Of a stretch of DNA of 64,000 nt, positions 7,806 to 16,185 are shown piece by piece. Within the stretch, counting starts at the first letter, position 1; every line of letters begins with the position of its first letter. This stretch comes from Methylocystis iwaonis (lineage in GTDB: Bacteria > Pseudomonadota > Alphaproteobacteria > Rhizobiales > Beijerinckiaceae). Location: contig NZ_AP027142.1 of NCBI RefSeq assembly GCF_027925385.1, positions 2,028,001-2,092,000 on the forward strand, in the 5' to 3' direction. A program made the position numbers and the translations under genes. The notes under the pieces are model-generated. The model saw nothing but the letters and a program-made list of their open reading frames with translations, ran no database searches and was not told where the DNA came from.

Positions 7806-8315
7806 ATGAACCTCGATAGAAGACAGGCTCTGGCCGCAATCATTTTCGCCGCCTCCGTCGCAACCATCGGCGGCGCGTGGCTTTACGAATCCCTCGGCTA
7901 TCTGCCCTGTGAGCTCTGCTACAAGGAGCGCATTCCCTATTACGCCGCCTTTGCGCTGGCGCCGCTGGCGGGCTTCACCGCGCGGACGGGCAGGGCGGGG
8001 CTGGCGCGCGGGGCCTTTCTGCTGCTCGCCTTGCTCTTCGCCGCCGACGCCGCGCTTTCGGTTTATCACTCCGGCGTCGAGTGGAAGATTTTCGCCGGTC
8101 CTTCGGACTGCTCCGGCGCAGTCAACCAGGCAGGCTCCATGGCGGATTTCATGAAGCAGCTTCAGACCGTGAAGGTCGTGCGTTGCGACGAGCCCTCGCT
8201 CTACGTGCTCGGCCTGACGCTGGCGAATTGGAATGCGCTGATTACGGCGGCGCTGGCGGGGGCGGCGGGCTTCGCCGCCCGTATGGTCAAGCGCGATCCG
8301 GCGCGCAGGGTGTGA
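7806..8315 (+). CDS. dsbB: Disulfide bond formation protein B
   Basis: A 169-residue inner-membrane quinone reductase-like protein that reoxidises a periplasmic thiol oxidase of the DsbA type. Four hydrophobic segments are visible. The first periplasmic loop carries the redox pair CELC (residues ~37-40), and a second cysteine pair is spread over DCSG (~100) and VVRCDEPS (~126), as in the short alphaproteobacterial DsbB family. The ATG at 7806 begins MNLDRRQALA; a TTG nine bases earlier is possible. No dsbA is adjacent. Confidence 0.85.
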   Translation: MNLDRRQALAAIIFAASVATIGGAWLYESLGYLPCELCYKERIPYYAAFALAPLAGFTARTGRAGLARGAFLLLALLFAADAALSVYHSGVEWKIFAGPSDCSGAVNQAGSMADFMKQLQTVKVVRCDEPSLYVLGLTLANWNALITAALAGAAGFAARMVKRDPARRV

Positions 8316-8387
8316 CTTTAGTTCCAGCCTTCTAGCAGCCTTCGCCTTACACCGGCCTCGATAGCAGTCGAACCGGAAGGCGTTCCC

Positions 8388-8921
8388 ATGAAAAAACTGA
8401 CATTCCTGCAAATCGTCGCGGCGACAGGCCTGTGGCTATCCGCCAGCGTCCCCGCTCAAGCGGCGGGCCTCGATGGTGGGCAGATTTTAGGGATCTACAT
8501 CCAGGTCAACAGCTTCGACATCGAGTCCGCGTTGCTCGCGCGCGCTCAGGGGGCGTCGGCCGCGCTCCGCAAGCTTGCCGCTCATGTTGCCGCGGACCAT
8601 ATCGGCGTACGCAAAGCCGCTTATGATCTCGCCCAAAAATGCGGTGTCACCCCCACGACGCCGGCTGAGCGCGTTGCGGCGGCGAGCGATCATGCGGCGG
8701 CGATGCAGAGACTCGCGGCGCTGCAAGGCGCTGAATTCGACAAGGCCTATTTGCGCCATGAAGAGGCCTTTCACGCAGGCGCCATCGACGCGGCAAAAAA
8801 GCTGCTCGAGCCGGCGGCGAGCTGTGCGGAGCTGCGCGCCCATCTGCACGAAATTTTGCAGGCCTTCGAGGGGCATCTTTCGCAAACGCGCGCCATGGCG
8901 CGTGAAGTTGGCTCTCGCTAA
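8388..8921 (+). CDS. Exported DUF4142 protein
   Basis: A 177-residue protein with a clear signal peptide (MKKLTFLQIVAATGLWLSAS, cleavage near AQAAG at residue ~26). The mature part is the helical DUF4142 domain, a ferritin-like bundle found in periplasmic proteins of many proteobacteria. The conserved pattern of paired helices (IYIQVNSFDIESALLARAQG, AAHVAADHIGVRK, FDKAYLRHEEAFH) is visible. Its function is unknown. It lies 37 bp before a Crp/Fnr-type regulator on the same strand and may share a transcript with it. Confidence 0.8.
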   Translation: MKKLTFLQIVAATGLWLSASVPAQAAGLDGGQILGIYIQVNSFDIESALLARAQGASAALRKLAAHVAADHIGVRKAAYDLAQKCGVTPTTPAERVAAASDHAAAMQRLAALQGAEFDKAYLRHEEAFHAGAIDAAKKLLEPAASCAELRAHLHEILQAFEGHLSQTRAMAREVGSR

Positions 8922-8958
8922 ACGAGAAATTGCATAGAGCCGAAGGAGACCCGCAATC

Positions 8959-9681
8959 ATGCGTGAAAGAAGGTCGTTCGCCGCTGTGTCGACGCAAGAG
9001 TCCGAAGCCGACTATGATCGGCGGATGACATTTCCTTCCCTTCGGCTCTTTCCATCGCTCGGCGAACTATCCGCCGAAGGACGCAAGCTCTTGGGCGCGT
9101 CGGTGCGCCATATCTCCTGCGCTGGCGGCGCGCAGCTTGTCGCCCGCGGCGATATGGTGGCGGGCGCCTATCTGGTCGAGCGCGGCGCGCTGCGGATCTA
9201 TTACGTCAATGCGGAAGGCCGGGAGGGGACGCTGTATTGGGTGGACCCCGGCCAATCCTGCATATTGGCGATCAGCTGCGTGTTCTCGCGCCATCCCTAT
9301 CCGGCTTGGGTGGAGAGTGAAGGAGAGACGGAAATCAGCATCGTCCCCGGCGACGTCTATCGTCGCCTCTTAACGCTCGAACCGGCTATTCAAGGATTTA
9401 CTTTCGACGCTCTGTCGAGCCGCATTGTCGAGCTCATGGCGTTAATGGAAGAGACAGCGTCGCAGGGTGTGGAAGCCCGCGTCGCCGCCTTCCTCCTGCG
9501 GCGCTCGAAAGGCGAGGCCAATGTCGAGATGACCCAAGAGCAGGTCGCGCGTCATCTTTCGACGTCGAGAGAGGTTGTGTCGCGGGTTCTGCGGGGGCTG
9601 GCCGCGCGCGGATTGGTCGAGACGATGCAGGGCCGAATAACGCTCCTCGATCTCGATGGTTTGCAGAGTCTCACGAGCTGA
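8959..9681 (+). CDS. Crp/Fnr-family transcriptional regulator
   Basis: A 240-residue protein with an N-terminal cyclic-nucleotide-binding-like beta barrel (residues ~35-150) and a C-terminal winged helix (~165-235) whose recognition region reads MTQEQVARHLSTSREVVSRVLRGL. The cysteine cluster of FNR near the N terminus is not obvious; isolated Cys residues occur at ~residues 54 and 101. AAGGAG lies 11 nt upstream of the ATG. The effector is unknown, and no FNR-like operator was identified nearby. Confidence 0.88.
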   Translation: MRERRSFAAVSTQESEADYDRRMTFPSLRLFPSLGELSAEGRKLLGASVRHISCAGGAQLVARGDMVAGAYLVERGALRIYYVNAEGREGTLYWVDPGQSCILAISCVFSRHPYPAWVESEGETEISIVPGDVYRRLLTLEPAIQGFTFDALSSRIVELMALMEETASQGVEARVAAFLLRRSKGEANVEMTQEQVARHLSTSREVVSRVLRGLAARGLVETMQGRITLLDLDGLQSLTS

Positions 9682-9695
9682 TCCGGGGCCGCGGC

Positions 9696-10328
9696 TCATC
9701 CGATGATCCGCGCGCTGCGTGGCCAGCTCCTGTCGTTCTTCGCCGCGCTGACGATGGCCTCTGCGATCTTCCCGCCGCCGATGGACGAGGGCTCGATCGA
9801 ACCGGCGTAATCCGTGGGCGCGTTGCAGATGAGACGCAGGTCGAGGATGGTCAGCCCATGCTCGACGCCGATGCGGATGATGGCGTCGTTGAACGGCGTC
9901 AGCGCGATCTCGGCGATGCGCTGAAACGCCGGCTCGGGAAAATTGCCGGAATAGATCGTGCAGATTGTCGTGTGGCGGTCGATCTGCAGGCAGGGGCGCA
10001 GCATGTCGCGATAGGCGGCCTCGAAACGGCGCGCCGCGGTGCCGATCAACTCGATGGCCTCGGCGCTGGTGGTCACGGGCGCGCCCAGAATATCGGCCTG
10101 CTGCAAGACGTCATTGCCGCCGATGCTCAGGATAAGGCGCTCGGCGTCGGCCGGAAGCCGCGCGAGCTGCGCGGCGACATCGGCCATCGTCGCGCCGTCG
10201 ACGGCGGCGAGCGTCGCGCGCCAGCCGACGGGGATGCGCTTCCTCACCTGAGAAATTACCGCTGGCCCGCCGGCCGTATAGGCGCCGTTGTCGAAGGTCG
10301 AGTCGCCGAGAAGAACGAGATGCGACAT
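9696..10328 (-). CDS. SGNH/GDSL-family hydrolase
   Basis: A 210-residue esterase/lipase-like hydrolase. Block I is LVLLGDSTFDNGAY with the nucleophile serine (residue ~9). Block III is LSIGGNDVL near residue 80, supplying the Gly and Asn of the oxyanion hole. The usual C-terminal DxxH block is not clear (LDLRLICNAPTDYAGSIEPS near residue 172 is the closest region), so the catalytic Asp/His pair is uncertain. I start it at the ATG at 10328, 17 bp after the rlmN stop; the longer frame overlaps rlmN. It is probably co-transcribed with rlmN. No signal peptide is seen. Confidence 0.78.
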   Translation of the reverse strand: MSHLVLLGDSTFDNGAYTAGGPAVISQVRKRIPVGWRATLAAVDGATMADVAAQLARLPADAERLILSIGGNDVLQQADILGAPVTTSAEAIELIGTAARRFEAAYRDMLRPCLQIDRHTTICTIYSGNFPEPAFQRIAEIALTPFNDAIIRIGVEHGLTILDLRLICNAPTDYAGSIEPSSIGGGKIAEAIVSAAKNDRSWPRSARIIG

Positions 10329-10345
10329 CCGACCCGCCGCCGTGG

Positions 10346-11527
10346 TTACTCCGCCGCCTCCTGCGCCGCCAGCCGCGCCCTCGCGCGCAGCTTCTCCGTC
10401 TCGCTCTTCAACTGGCCGCAGGCGGCGAGAATGTCTCGGCCGCGCGGCGTGCGCACGGGGCTGGCGTAGCCCGCATTGAAGACGATGTCCGAGAAGCGCT
10501 CGATCGTCTCCCAATCGGAGCATTCATATGGCGCGCCCGGCCAGGGATTGAAGGGTATGAGATTGATCTTGGCCGGAACGCCCTTCAGGAGCCGCACCAG
10601 CTCGCGCGCCTCGGCCGGGCTGTCGTTGACGCCCTTCAGCATCACATATTCGAAAGTGATGCGCCTCGCGTTGCTGACGCCGGGATAGTCGCGGCAGGCC
10701 TGCAGTAGCTCCTTGATCGGATATTTTTTGTTGATCGGCACGAGCACATTGCGCAGATCGTCGCGCACGGCGTGGAGCGATATGGCCAGCGCCGGGCCGC
10801 AATCGGCGCCGAGCCGCTCGATCTGCGGCACGACGCCCGAGGTCGAGACGGTGATGCGGCGCTTACTGAGCGAGAGCCCGTCGCCATCCGCCATCACGTC
10901 GATCGCGGCCATGACATTGTCGATATTGTAGAGCGGCTCGCCCATGCCCATGAAGACGATGTTGGAGACCGCGCGCACGCCTTCGCCCATGGGAACGAGG
11001 CCGTCGGTGGGGCGCTCGCGGTCGGGGAAATCGCCGAGCCGCTGCCGCGCGACGAGAAGCTGCCCCACGATTTCCGCGGTCGTCAGATTGCGCACGAGCT
11101 TTTGCGTGCCCGTGTGGCAGAAGCTGCAATTGAGCGTGCAGCCGACCTGGGAGGAAACGCAAAGCGTGCCCCGGTCGCTCTCGGGGATGTAGACGCACTC
11201 GACCTCCGCGCCCTTATCGAGCGCGTCGACGGGCTGCATCCGCAGCAGCCATTTGCGCGTGCCGTCGACCGAAATCTGCTCCTCGACGATCTGCGGCAGG
11301 CGCAGCTCGAAGGCGGCGTCGAGCGTCTGGCGCAGGGTCTTGGAGACATTCAGCATCTCGCCGAAGTCTCGCGCCCCGCGGAAATAAACCCAGTGCCAGA
11401 TTTGCGAGATGCGCATGCGGATTTCGCGCTCGGGCAGGCCCAGCGCGCGCAGGGCGTCGCCGATTTCGGCGCGCGTCATGCCGGCAAGCGAGGGCTTTTC
11501 GGCGGCGATGGTCTGTGAGAAAGTCAT
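10346..11527 (-). CDS. rlmN: Dual-specificity RNA methyltransferase RlmN
   Basis: A 393-residue radical-SAM enzyme that methylates C2 of A2503 in 23S rRNA and of A37 in some tRNAs. The cluster-binding motif CTLNCSFC (CxxxCxxC, residues ~119-126), [17 protein letters not shown] and [10 protein letters not shown] are all present, and the C-terminal region [14 protein letters not shown] contains the cysteine needed for resolving the methyl intermediate. Length is normal. It reads away from the neighbouring glycosyltransferase, with starts only 9-115 bp apart depending on which start that gene uses. Confidence 0.95.
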   Translation of the reverse strand: MTFSQTIAAEKPSLAGMTRAEIGDALRALGLPEREIRMRISQIWHWVYFRGARDFGEMLNVSKTLRQTLDAAFELRLPQIVEEQISVDGTRKWLLRMQPVDALDKGAEVECVYIPESDRGTLCVSSQVGCTLNCSFCHTGTQKLVRNLTTAEIVGQLLVARQRLGDFPDRERPTDGLVPMGEGVRAVSNIVFMGMGEPLYNIDNVMAAIDVMADGDGLSLSKRRITVSTSGVVPQIERLGADCGPALAISLHAVRDDLRNVLVPINKKYPIKELLQACRDYPGVSNARRITFEYVMLKGVNDSPAEARELVRLLKGVPAKINLIPFNPWPGAPYECSDWETIERFSDIVFNAGYASPVRTPRGRDILAACGQLKSETEKLRARARLAAQEAAE

Positions 11528-11536
11528 TTTCTACCT

Positions 11537-12955
11537 TTGGTCGGCCCGGCTTGTCGGGTTCGGGCGGCCGGCATTTCAAGTTCGAACCTTTCAGATGCGC
11601 TTTTTTGGGCGATTTATCCAGAGAAAGAAAAGGCCACCACTCTGTCTCCCCAAAAAATCCTGATTGCGACATTCGGGTCGCTCGGCGATCTGCATCCCTT
11701 TGTCGCGCTTGCGCATGCTCTGGCGCGCGAGGGCTTTGCGCCCGTCATCGCGACCAGCGCCGCCTATGCCGATTTTATTCAGGGCGAGGGGATCGCCTTC
11801 GCGCCGATCCGGCCCGACGCCGACGATCTGACGGCGCGGCTCGGCATGGATATGGGCGAGATCGCCCGCAAAATGTCGGAGGACGACAGGTTCCTGTTCG
11901 ACTCGCTGATTTTCCCGCATCTTCGGGAGAGCTACGCGGATCTTCTCCTGGCGAGCGAGGGCGCCGTCGCGGTTGTCTCGCACAGCCTCGCCTTCGCCGC
12001 CCGGATTGCGGCGGAGCGGCGCGGCCTGCCGCTCGTCACGGCGCTGCTCTCGCCGATGATGCTCTATTCGGCGTATGACCCGCCGCTCGGCTCGCGCATG
12101 CCGCTGCGCAGCGCCCCGGCCTGGCCGATCGAGATCGTCTATAACCGCTTCCTGCTCTGGTCGCTCTCCCACGCCATCGCGCTTTGGGCCGAGCCCTTGC
12201 GTCGGCTGCGTCGGGACGTCGGGCTCGACCCTCGTTATGGGCTGGACCTGCTGCTCGGCGTGAAATCCAGCGACGCGGTCGTCGGCCTGTTCAGCCCGCT
12301 GCTAGCGCCGCCGCAGCCGGATCACGGGCGGCGGACCTTGATTGCCGGGCACACCTTCCACGATCGCTATCTCGAAGGCGGGCGGCTGTCGCCGGCGCTC
12401 GCCGCCTTTCTCGACGCTGGCGAAGCGCCGATCGTTTTCACGCTCGGCAGCTTCGTCGTTCGGGCGCGATGCGACTTCTACCGCGATTGCATCGACGCCG
12501 CCCGCCGGCTCGGGCGGCGCGCCGTGCTGCTCGCGCATGAGGACGACGTCGCGGAGCTTGCCGGCGATATGGGCGCGGATATTCACGTCTCCTCCTATGC
12601 GCCGCATTCGCTGGTCTTCCCGCGGGCGCGCGCGGTCGTCCACCATGGCGGCATCGGCACGACAGGGCAGGCGCTGCGCGCCGGACGGCCGCAGTTGGTG
12701 ACGCCATTTCTCGGCGACCAGTTCGACAATGCCGAGCGGCTGCAAAGGCTCGGCGTCGCCCGCGTGCTGGACGGCAAGACGGCGACGGCGCAGGCATTGT
12801 ATGAAGAGCTCGCGGCCTTCGATGCGGGCTATGAGGCTCGGGCCTCCGCCATGGCCGAGGAGGCTGGGCGCGAGGATGGGGCGGCGCTGGCGGCGCTGCG
12901 GATCGCAGCGCTTATCGCCCAGCGCGCGCTGGCGCAGGAGGAGGCATTGGCATGA
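11537..12955 (+). CDS. GT1/UGT-like glycosyltransferase
   Basis: About 437-472 residues of the MurG/UGT (GT-B) fold. The N-terminal half opens with KILIATFGSLGDLHPFVALA, and the nucleotide-sugar half contains FTLGSFVV and the family signature HHGGIGTTGQALRAGRPQLV followed by DQFDNAERL. Such enzymes glycosylate lipids or small molecules (for example RhlB-like or sterol glucosyltransferases); the substrate here is unknown. The start is doubtful. The only standard codon is the TTG at 11537, which leaves no room for a promoter beside rlmN and adds ~35 unconserved residues. A CTG at 11642 with AAGG upstream fits the family N terminus better. Confidence 0.85.
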   Translation: MVGPACRVRAAGISSSNLSDALFWAIYPEKEKATTLSPQKILIATFGSLGDLHPFVALAHALAREGFAPVIATSAAYADFIQGEGIAFAPIRPDADDLTARLGMDMGEIARKMSEDDRFLFDSLIFPHLRESYADLLLASEGAVAVVSHSLAFAARIAAERRGLPLVTALLSPMMLYSAYDPPLGSRMPLRSAPAWPIEIVYNRFLLWSLSHAIALWAEPLRRLRRDVGLDPRYGLDLLLGVKSSDAVVGLFSPLLAPPQPDHGRRTLIAGHTFHDRYLEGGRLSPALAAFLDAGEAPIVFTLGSFVVRARCDFYRDCIDAARRLGRRAVLLAHEDDVAELAGDMGADIHVSSYAPHSLVFPRARAVVHHGGIGTTGQALRAGRPQLVTPFLGDQFDNAERLQRLGVARVLDGKTATAQALYEELAAFDAGYEARASAMAEEAGREDGAALAALRIAALIAQRALAQEEALA

Positions 12956-13317
12956 GAAAACGCGTCGCTTTTTTTGTGGCTTTTTACCTCGGCCTCGGCG
13001 CGGCGAGCCTGCAAGCCCTGGCGGATGAGGCGCATCGGATGAAACCCGGCGAGACGTTCAGCGTCTCCAATAAGGAAAATCCTTCGACCGGATACATTTG
13101 GCGCATCGATCCGAGCGCCAGCGCGGGGCTCGATCTTCTCGCGATTTCCGATGGCGGCCACAAGGCCGGAAAGAGCCTCCCCGGCGCGCCGGGAACGCAT
13201 AGCTGGACCATTCGCGCGCTCGAGCCGGGAACGGCGACGGTCCAGTTCGTCTATCAGCGTCCCTGGGAGCCGGCTCCGGCCGAGACCCGGCGGATTGTTT
13301 TCAAGATTTCACCCTAG
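12952..13317 (+). CDS. Chagasin-like protease inhibitor (I42 family)
   Basis: A 121-residue exported protein: signal peptide at residues 1-25 (KRVAFFVAFYLGLGAASLQA), then a beta-sandwich inhibitor domain with the three loop motifs NPSTGYIW, GAPGTHSWTIRA and QRPWEPA that family I42 inhibitors insert into papain-like cysteine proteases. Bacterial members are periplasmic and their targets are mostly unknown. Its ATG overlaps the glycosyltransferase stop (ATGA), so translation is coupled. The functional link between the two is unclear. Confidence 0.85.
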   Translation: MRKRVAFFVAFYLGLGAASLQALADEAHRMKPGETFSVSNKENPSTGYIWRIDPSASAGLDLLAISDGGHKAGKSLPGAPGTHSWTIRALEPGTATVQFVYQRPWEPAPAETRRIVFKISP

Positions 13318-13332
13318 CAGGAGCTGCAGCGC

Positions 13333-13578
13333 TCAGCCGCGGCGGGGCAACGGAAACGCCCCGTCGTCGTAAAGCGGTCGGATCTGCCGCCCGAAATAAT
13401 GTACCTCATTCACTTCGAGCGAGCAGCCGCTGAGGGTCTGAGGCGAGAGTTCCTCGACGGCGAAACGGATCGCCTCCGCCGCTACCGTGAATTTCCGGTA
13501 GACCAAGGATTTCTGCTTTCGCTGCGTGTTCTTCGCGTAATAGAGCGAGGCTTCCGACGCATAATCCGCTGCATCCAT
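13333..13578 (-). CDS. Small conserved-looking hypothetical protein
   Basis: An 81-residue protein starting MDAADYASEASLYYAKN, helix-rich in the first half, with a C-terminal LEVNEVHYFGRQIRPLYDD. GGAGG lies five bases before the ATG at 13578, which decides the start over an upstream TTG. I believe similar short proteins occur in related Hyphomicrobiales but know no function. It is the first of three small leftward genes placed downstream of cspA. Confidence 0.65.
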   Translation of the reverse strand: MDAADYASEASLYYAKNTQRKQKSLVYRKFTVAAEAIRFAVEELSPQTLSGCSLEVNEVHYFGRQIRPLYDDGAFPLPRRG

Positions 13579-13611
13579 TTCCGCCTCCAAAGCAGTTGCT
13601 CTACGATAAGC

Positions 13612-13863
13612 TTAAGGCATGTCCCGCTGAAGAGACGCTTCGACAACGACGCGCTCCTGGCCATCCCTTTCGGACCGGACGCGATACTGCAGTCCCTGTC
13701 CGCCATCCGGAAGATGGCGCGTCACGCGGAACAGGCTACGCTCCGACGACGCGCCGATCCGGTGGGAGACGAGCGTCCCTACATCGAACTTGTGGGTCGC
13801 AGTGGCCGTTGCTTTAGCGCTTCGAAAGCGTTCGCGCGCGCCGATGCCGATATAGTCGCTCAT
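13612..13863 (-). CDS. Small conserved-looking hypothetical protein
   Basis: An 83-residue soluble protein. The middle, KFDVGTLVSHRIGASSERSL, followed by FRVTRHLPDGGQGLQYRVR, looks like a compact beta-rich domain of a family widespread in Hyphomicrobiales, where it is uncharacterised. No membrane segment or signal is present. Codon use matches its neighbours. It lies between two other very small genes on the same strand. Confidence 0.7.
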   Translation of the reverse strand: MSDYIGIGARERFRSAKATATATHKFDVGTLVSHRIGASSERSLFRVTRHLPDGGQGLQYRVRSERDGQERVVVEASLQRDMP

Positions 13864-13887
13864 GTTCGCGCTCTCGGTCGTTTGAGG

Positions 13888-14031
13888 TTATTTCTTCTTG
13901 CTGAGGTCACGGGATTTCAACTTATCGACCGTGGCCCATGGCGAGTCGCTCGCTGGGAGAGGCGCGCTAACGGATTTGTCTTTTTTCGGCTTTTTCGCTT
14001 CGCGATTGCCGCGGCGTTGCTCTTTGGACAT
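13888..14031 (-). CDS. Very small lysine-rich protein (47 residues)
   Basis: The frame begins MSKEQRRGNREAKKPKKDK, then has SDSPWATVDKLKSRDLSKKK near the end. It is highly basic at both ends with a single short hydrophobic stretch in the middle, so it is probably disordered and might bind RNA or ribosomes (inference). An AAGGCG sits upstream of the ATG. I recall similarly short proteins in other Hyphomicrobiales, which supports a real gene below the usual length cut-off. Confidence 0.55.
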   Translation of the reverse strand: MSKEQRRGNREAKKPKKDKSVSAPLPASDSPWATVDKLKSRDLSKKK

Positions 14032-14067
14032 GGCCGTTACGCCTTGGTGTTGAGAGCGATTTTACTG

Positions 14068-14097
14068 GGAGAGCGGCGAACACAGTCGCCGCTCTCC
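14068..14097. terminator. Strong hairpin between cspA and the small-protein genes
   Basis: A perfect 12-bp inverted repeat, GGAGAGCGGCGA with TCGCCGCTCTCC, around a 6-base loop. It lies downstream of cspA on the minus strand and just upstream of the 47-residue gene. No good U-run follows, so it may be a weak terminator or an RNA-stability element. Confidence 0.55.
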
Positions 14098-14156
14098 GAA
14101 CCCCTCACCAATGGACCGCCGGTACATCCGCGGTCGGCCTAAAGGCGTGAGATAGC

Positions 14157-14369
14157 TCAGCTCTGGAGTTGAAGCTGGTCAGCGGAAAACTTGCCGCTGC
14201 GCTTGTCGACGAAAAGCTCGTAGCCGACCTTCTGCCCCTCGACGAGCGAGGGGAGGCCGGCGCGCTCGTTCGCGGTGACGTGAACGAACACGTCGGGACC
14301 GCCGGCGTCAGGCTGGATAAAGCCGAACCCCTTGTTCGCATTGAACCACTTGACGACGCCAACTTGCAT
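14157..14369 (-). CDS. cspA: Cold-shock protein (CspA family)
   Basis: A 70-residue single-domain nucleic-acid chaperone. RNP1-like KGFGFIQP and RNP2-like VFVHVTA motifs are both present after the typical start [12 protein letters not shown]. It binds single-stranded RNA/DNA and melts mRNA structure. AAGGA lies seven bases before the ATG. The unusually AT-rich DNA upstream (14500-14620) may carry a long structured leader, as for other cold-shock genes (inference). Confidence 0.95.
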   Translation of the reverse strand: MQVGVVKWFNANKGFGFIQPDAGGPDVFVHVTANERAGLPSLVEGQKVGYELFVDKRSGKFSADQLQLQS

Positions 14370-15010
14370 GAGATGTCCTTTCCAGGAGCAGTTGCGCGGG
14401 GCGAAGGTTCGCCGCCGCAGTTAATCAAAGTTCTGGAGAGGAGGTCACAAGCCGACTTGCCAGGGGCAAGAGAGAAAGTACGAACGTCCGGCCGAAACCC
14501 GATGGTATCAACATAATCCTATCTTCTGGAATTACAATTGTTGTCTTTGAGAAATATTTTCACGACGTAATATCTTCGTTCAAAATTTCCTTTTCGGCGC
14601 CTGTTCAGCTAAGCTTCAGCGCTGCGCCCCGGGAAGATTTTCGCTGCGATCATGCCAGCCGCCATTCTTGCGCGGAATTGCGCGCCTGATACGAGATCCG
14701 CTTGATTGGTTCGGTGTTGATCATGCCGCTCGCAAAACGAGCGATCGGAATTACCGCCGTCATTGCGAGGAGGCGGAGCCGACGAAGCAATCCAGGGCCG
14801 CATCGCCGCCCTGGATTGCTTCGCTTCGCTCGCAATGACGGGCCTGAGCAAAACCGGCTCTGGGTTCCCGGTCGGGCTTTCAGCCTTTCAAACGAAAATG
14901 GTATCACGTTGCGAAGTTAGAGGTTCTCGCGCACATGCCTGTTTTGATGTTCTGGCGCCCTTTCACTCCCTAAAGCCGGAAGCAATCGCCCGCCGCGCTG
15001 ACGGTCAGGA
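14370..15010. other. Long intergenic region upstream of cspA
   Basis: Three parts: the cspA leader (14370-14520), a markedly AT-rich stretch (~14500-14620) unlike the rest of the window, and a mosaic palindromic repeat (14690-14915). No supported protein gene. Confidence 0.6.
14690..14915. repeat. Mosaic intergenic repeat, copy 1
   Basis: Modules in order: TTGATTGGTTCG arm, hairpin GCTCGCAAAACGAGC, an 83-bp palindrome at 14758-14840 (CGTCATTGCGAG to CTCGCAATGACG), and a truncated TTCCCGGTCGGGCTTTCAG module followed by AAACGAAAATGGTAT. The same modules recur near 44.3, 51.8 and 57.2 kb. Confidence 0.85.
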
Positions 15011-15820
15011 TTACTCGAGCACGCGATCCATGATCGCCTCGAACGCCGTTTGTGGCAGGAGCCTTTTCGCGAGCAACACGGCGCGCTGGTAGGCGGGACC
15101 AATGAAGTAATATCCCTTGGGATTACGGCTCTCTAATATCTCCTGGACCAGCGCGGCGACGGGCTCGGGCGTTGTCATGTTCTTCATGAACTTATCTGCG
15201 TTTTTCATGAAGCGGCTGAACCGCTCGGCATAGGCGCCGTCTTGCATCGAGTCCGAAACGACGATGTTTTCGGACATTCCCGTCCGGAAAAAACCCGGCG
15301 AAATATTCGTGACCCGTACGCCGAATGGCGCAAGTTCGCGTCGTAGACTTTCGGTCACGCCTTGCACGGCATATTTCGACGCGGCGTAATGACCGCCAAA
15401 CTGCGTGCCGATCGAGCCGGCGAAGGAGCCTATATTGATAATAGAGCCCTTCCGCGCCCGCAGGGCGGGCAGCGCCGCCCGACACACTCTCAGTGTGCCG
15501 AAATAATTGATCTCCATGATCTCGCGACCTTCGGCCATCGGAACGTCCTCGACCGAACCGCGTAAATTGACAGCCGCATTATTGACGATGGCGTCGATGC
15601 GACCGCATGTGGCCAATATATGCGCGACGCCTTTCTCGACCGCCTCGTCATCCGCGATGTCCATTCGCAACACGTCATAACGCTCAGCGGCGGGCGCAGA
15701 GCGCGACGCCCCGAACACGCGCCAGCCCGCGCCGGCGAGACGCTCGGCGCAACATTTTCCGATCCCGGAGGAAGCGCCTGTAACCAATACGACTCTGGAG
15801 TCTTGGGTCGTGGAAGTCAT
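15011..15820 (-). CDS. Short-chain dehydrogenase/reductase
   Basis: A 269-residue classical SDR. Cofactor motif TGASSGIG (residues ~14-21), NNAA near residue 85, catalytic serine in NIGSFAGS and the active-site YAASK near residue 150 are all present, and the Rossmann fold covers most of the chain. It should oxidise or reduce an alcohol/ketone with NAD(P). The C-terminal part (YYFIGPAYQRAVLLAKRLLP) resembles SDRs acting on lipid-like substrates, but the substrate is unknown. It stands alone between repeat-rich regions. Confidence 0.88.
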   Translation of the reverse strand: MTSTTQDSRVVLVTGASSGIGKCCAERLAGAGWRVFGASRSAPAAERYDVLRMDIADDEAVEKGVAHILATCGRIDAIVNNAAVNLRGSVEDVPMAEGREIMEINYFGTLRVCRAALPALRARKGSIINIGSFAGSIGTQFGGHYAASKYAVQGVTESLRRELAPFGVRVTNISPGFFRTGMSENIVVSDSMQDGAYAERFSRFMKNADKFMKNMTTPEPVAALVQEILESRNPKGYYFIGPAYQRAVLLAKRLLPQTAFEAIMDRVLE

Positions 15821-15917
15821 AGAGAAGAAATCTTTCCGTAGTAGCGTTCATTCCGAACGACAAGATGAAGTCGGATAAAACGGATAAGCGAGTATTCTTA
15901 CCGCGAGCGGTGCAGTA
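15821..15917. other. Intergenic region upstream of the SDR gene
   Basis: Probable promoter of the leftward SDR gene. No repeat or RNA gene recognised. It continues into the AT-richer remnant at 15918-16172. Confidence 0.4.
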
Positions 15918-16172
15918 ATGGAGCTTTGTGTCGAGATCGCGGCTATGTCTGATCGCGATGTCGGTTTCACCGCATGGAATGCAGTGGCTTGATATATTGT
16001 GCTGCCATCACAATATCATAATGTTTCATGGAATTCTGGAGCAAAATTCCTTAGACGTGAGATAAAGGTCCAAAACGAGGAGCAGTTTGTCGCAGCTCTT
16101 AAAAATATTCTTTCCTCGGAAAAGACGAAGATGATTGTCGCGGGACTCATTTCCCAAGCGAAGGCTGCTTAA
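15918..16172 (+). pseudogene. Possible broken small gene of unknown family
   Basis: One frame reads MELCVEIAAMSDRDVGF to a TGA at 15990-15992, then continues from a GTG at 15999 for 57 residues (FLRREIKVQNEEQFVAALKN, then SEKTKMIVAGLISQAKAA) to a TAA at 16170-16172. The second part has protein-like composition (amphipathic, mixed charge) in a region of lower GC than its surroundings. It could be a gene with an in-frame stop, a standalone 57-residue gene, or chance. I do not recognise the family. Confidence 0.25.
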
Positions 16173-16185
16173 CCGCGCGCGGCGC

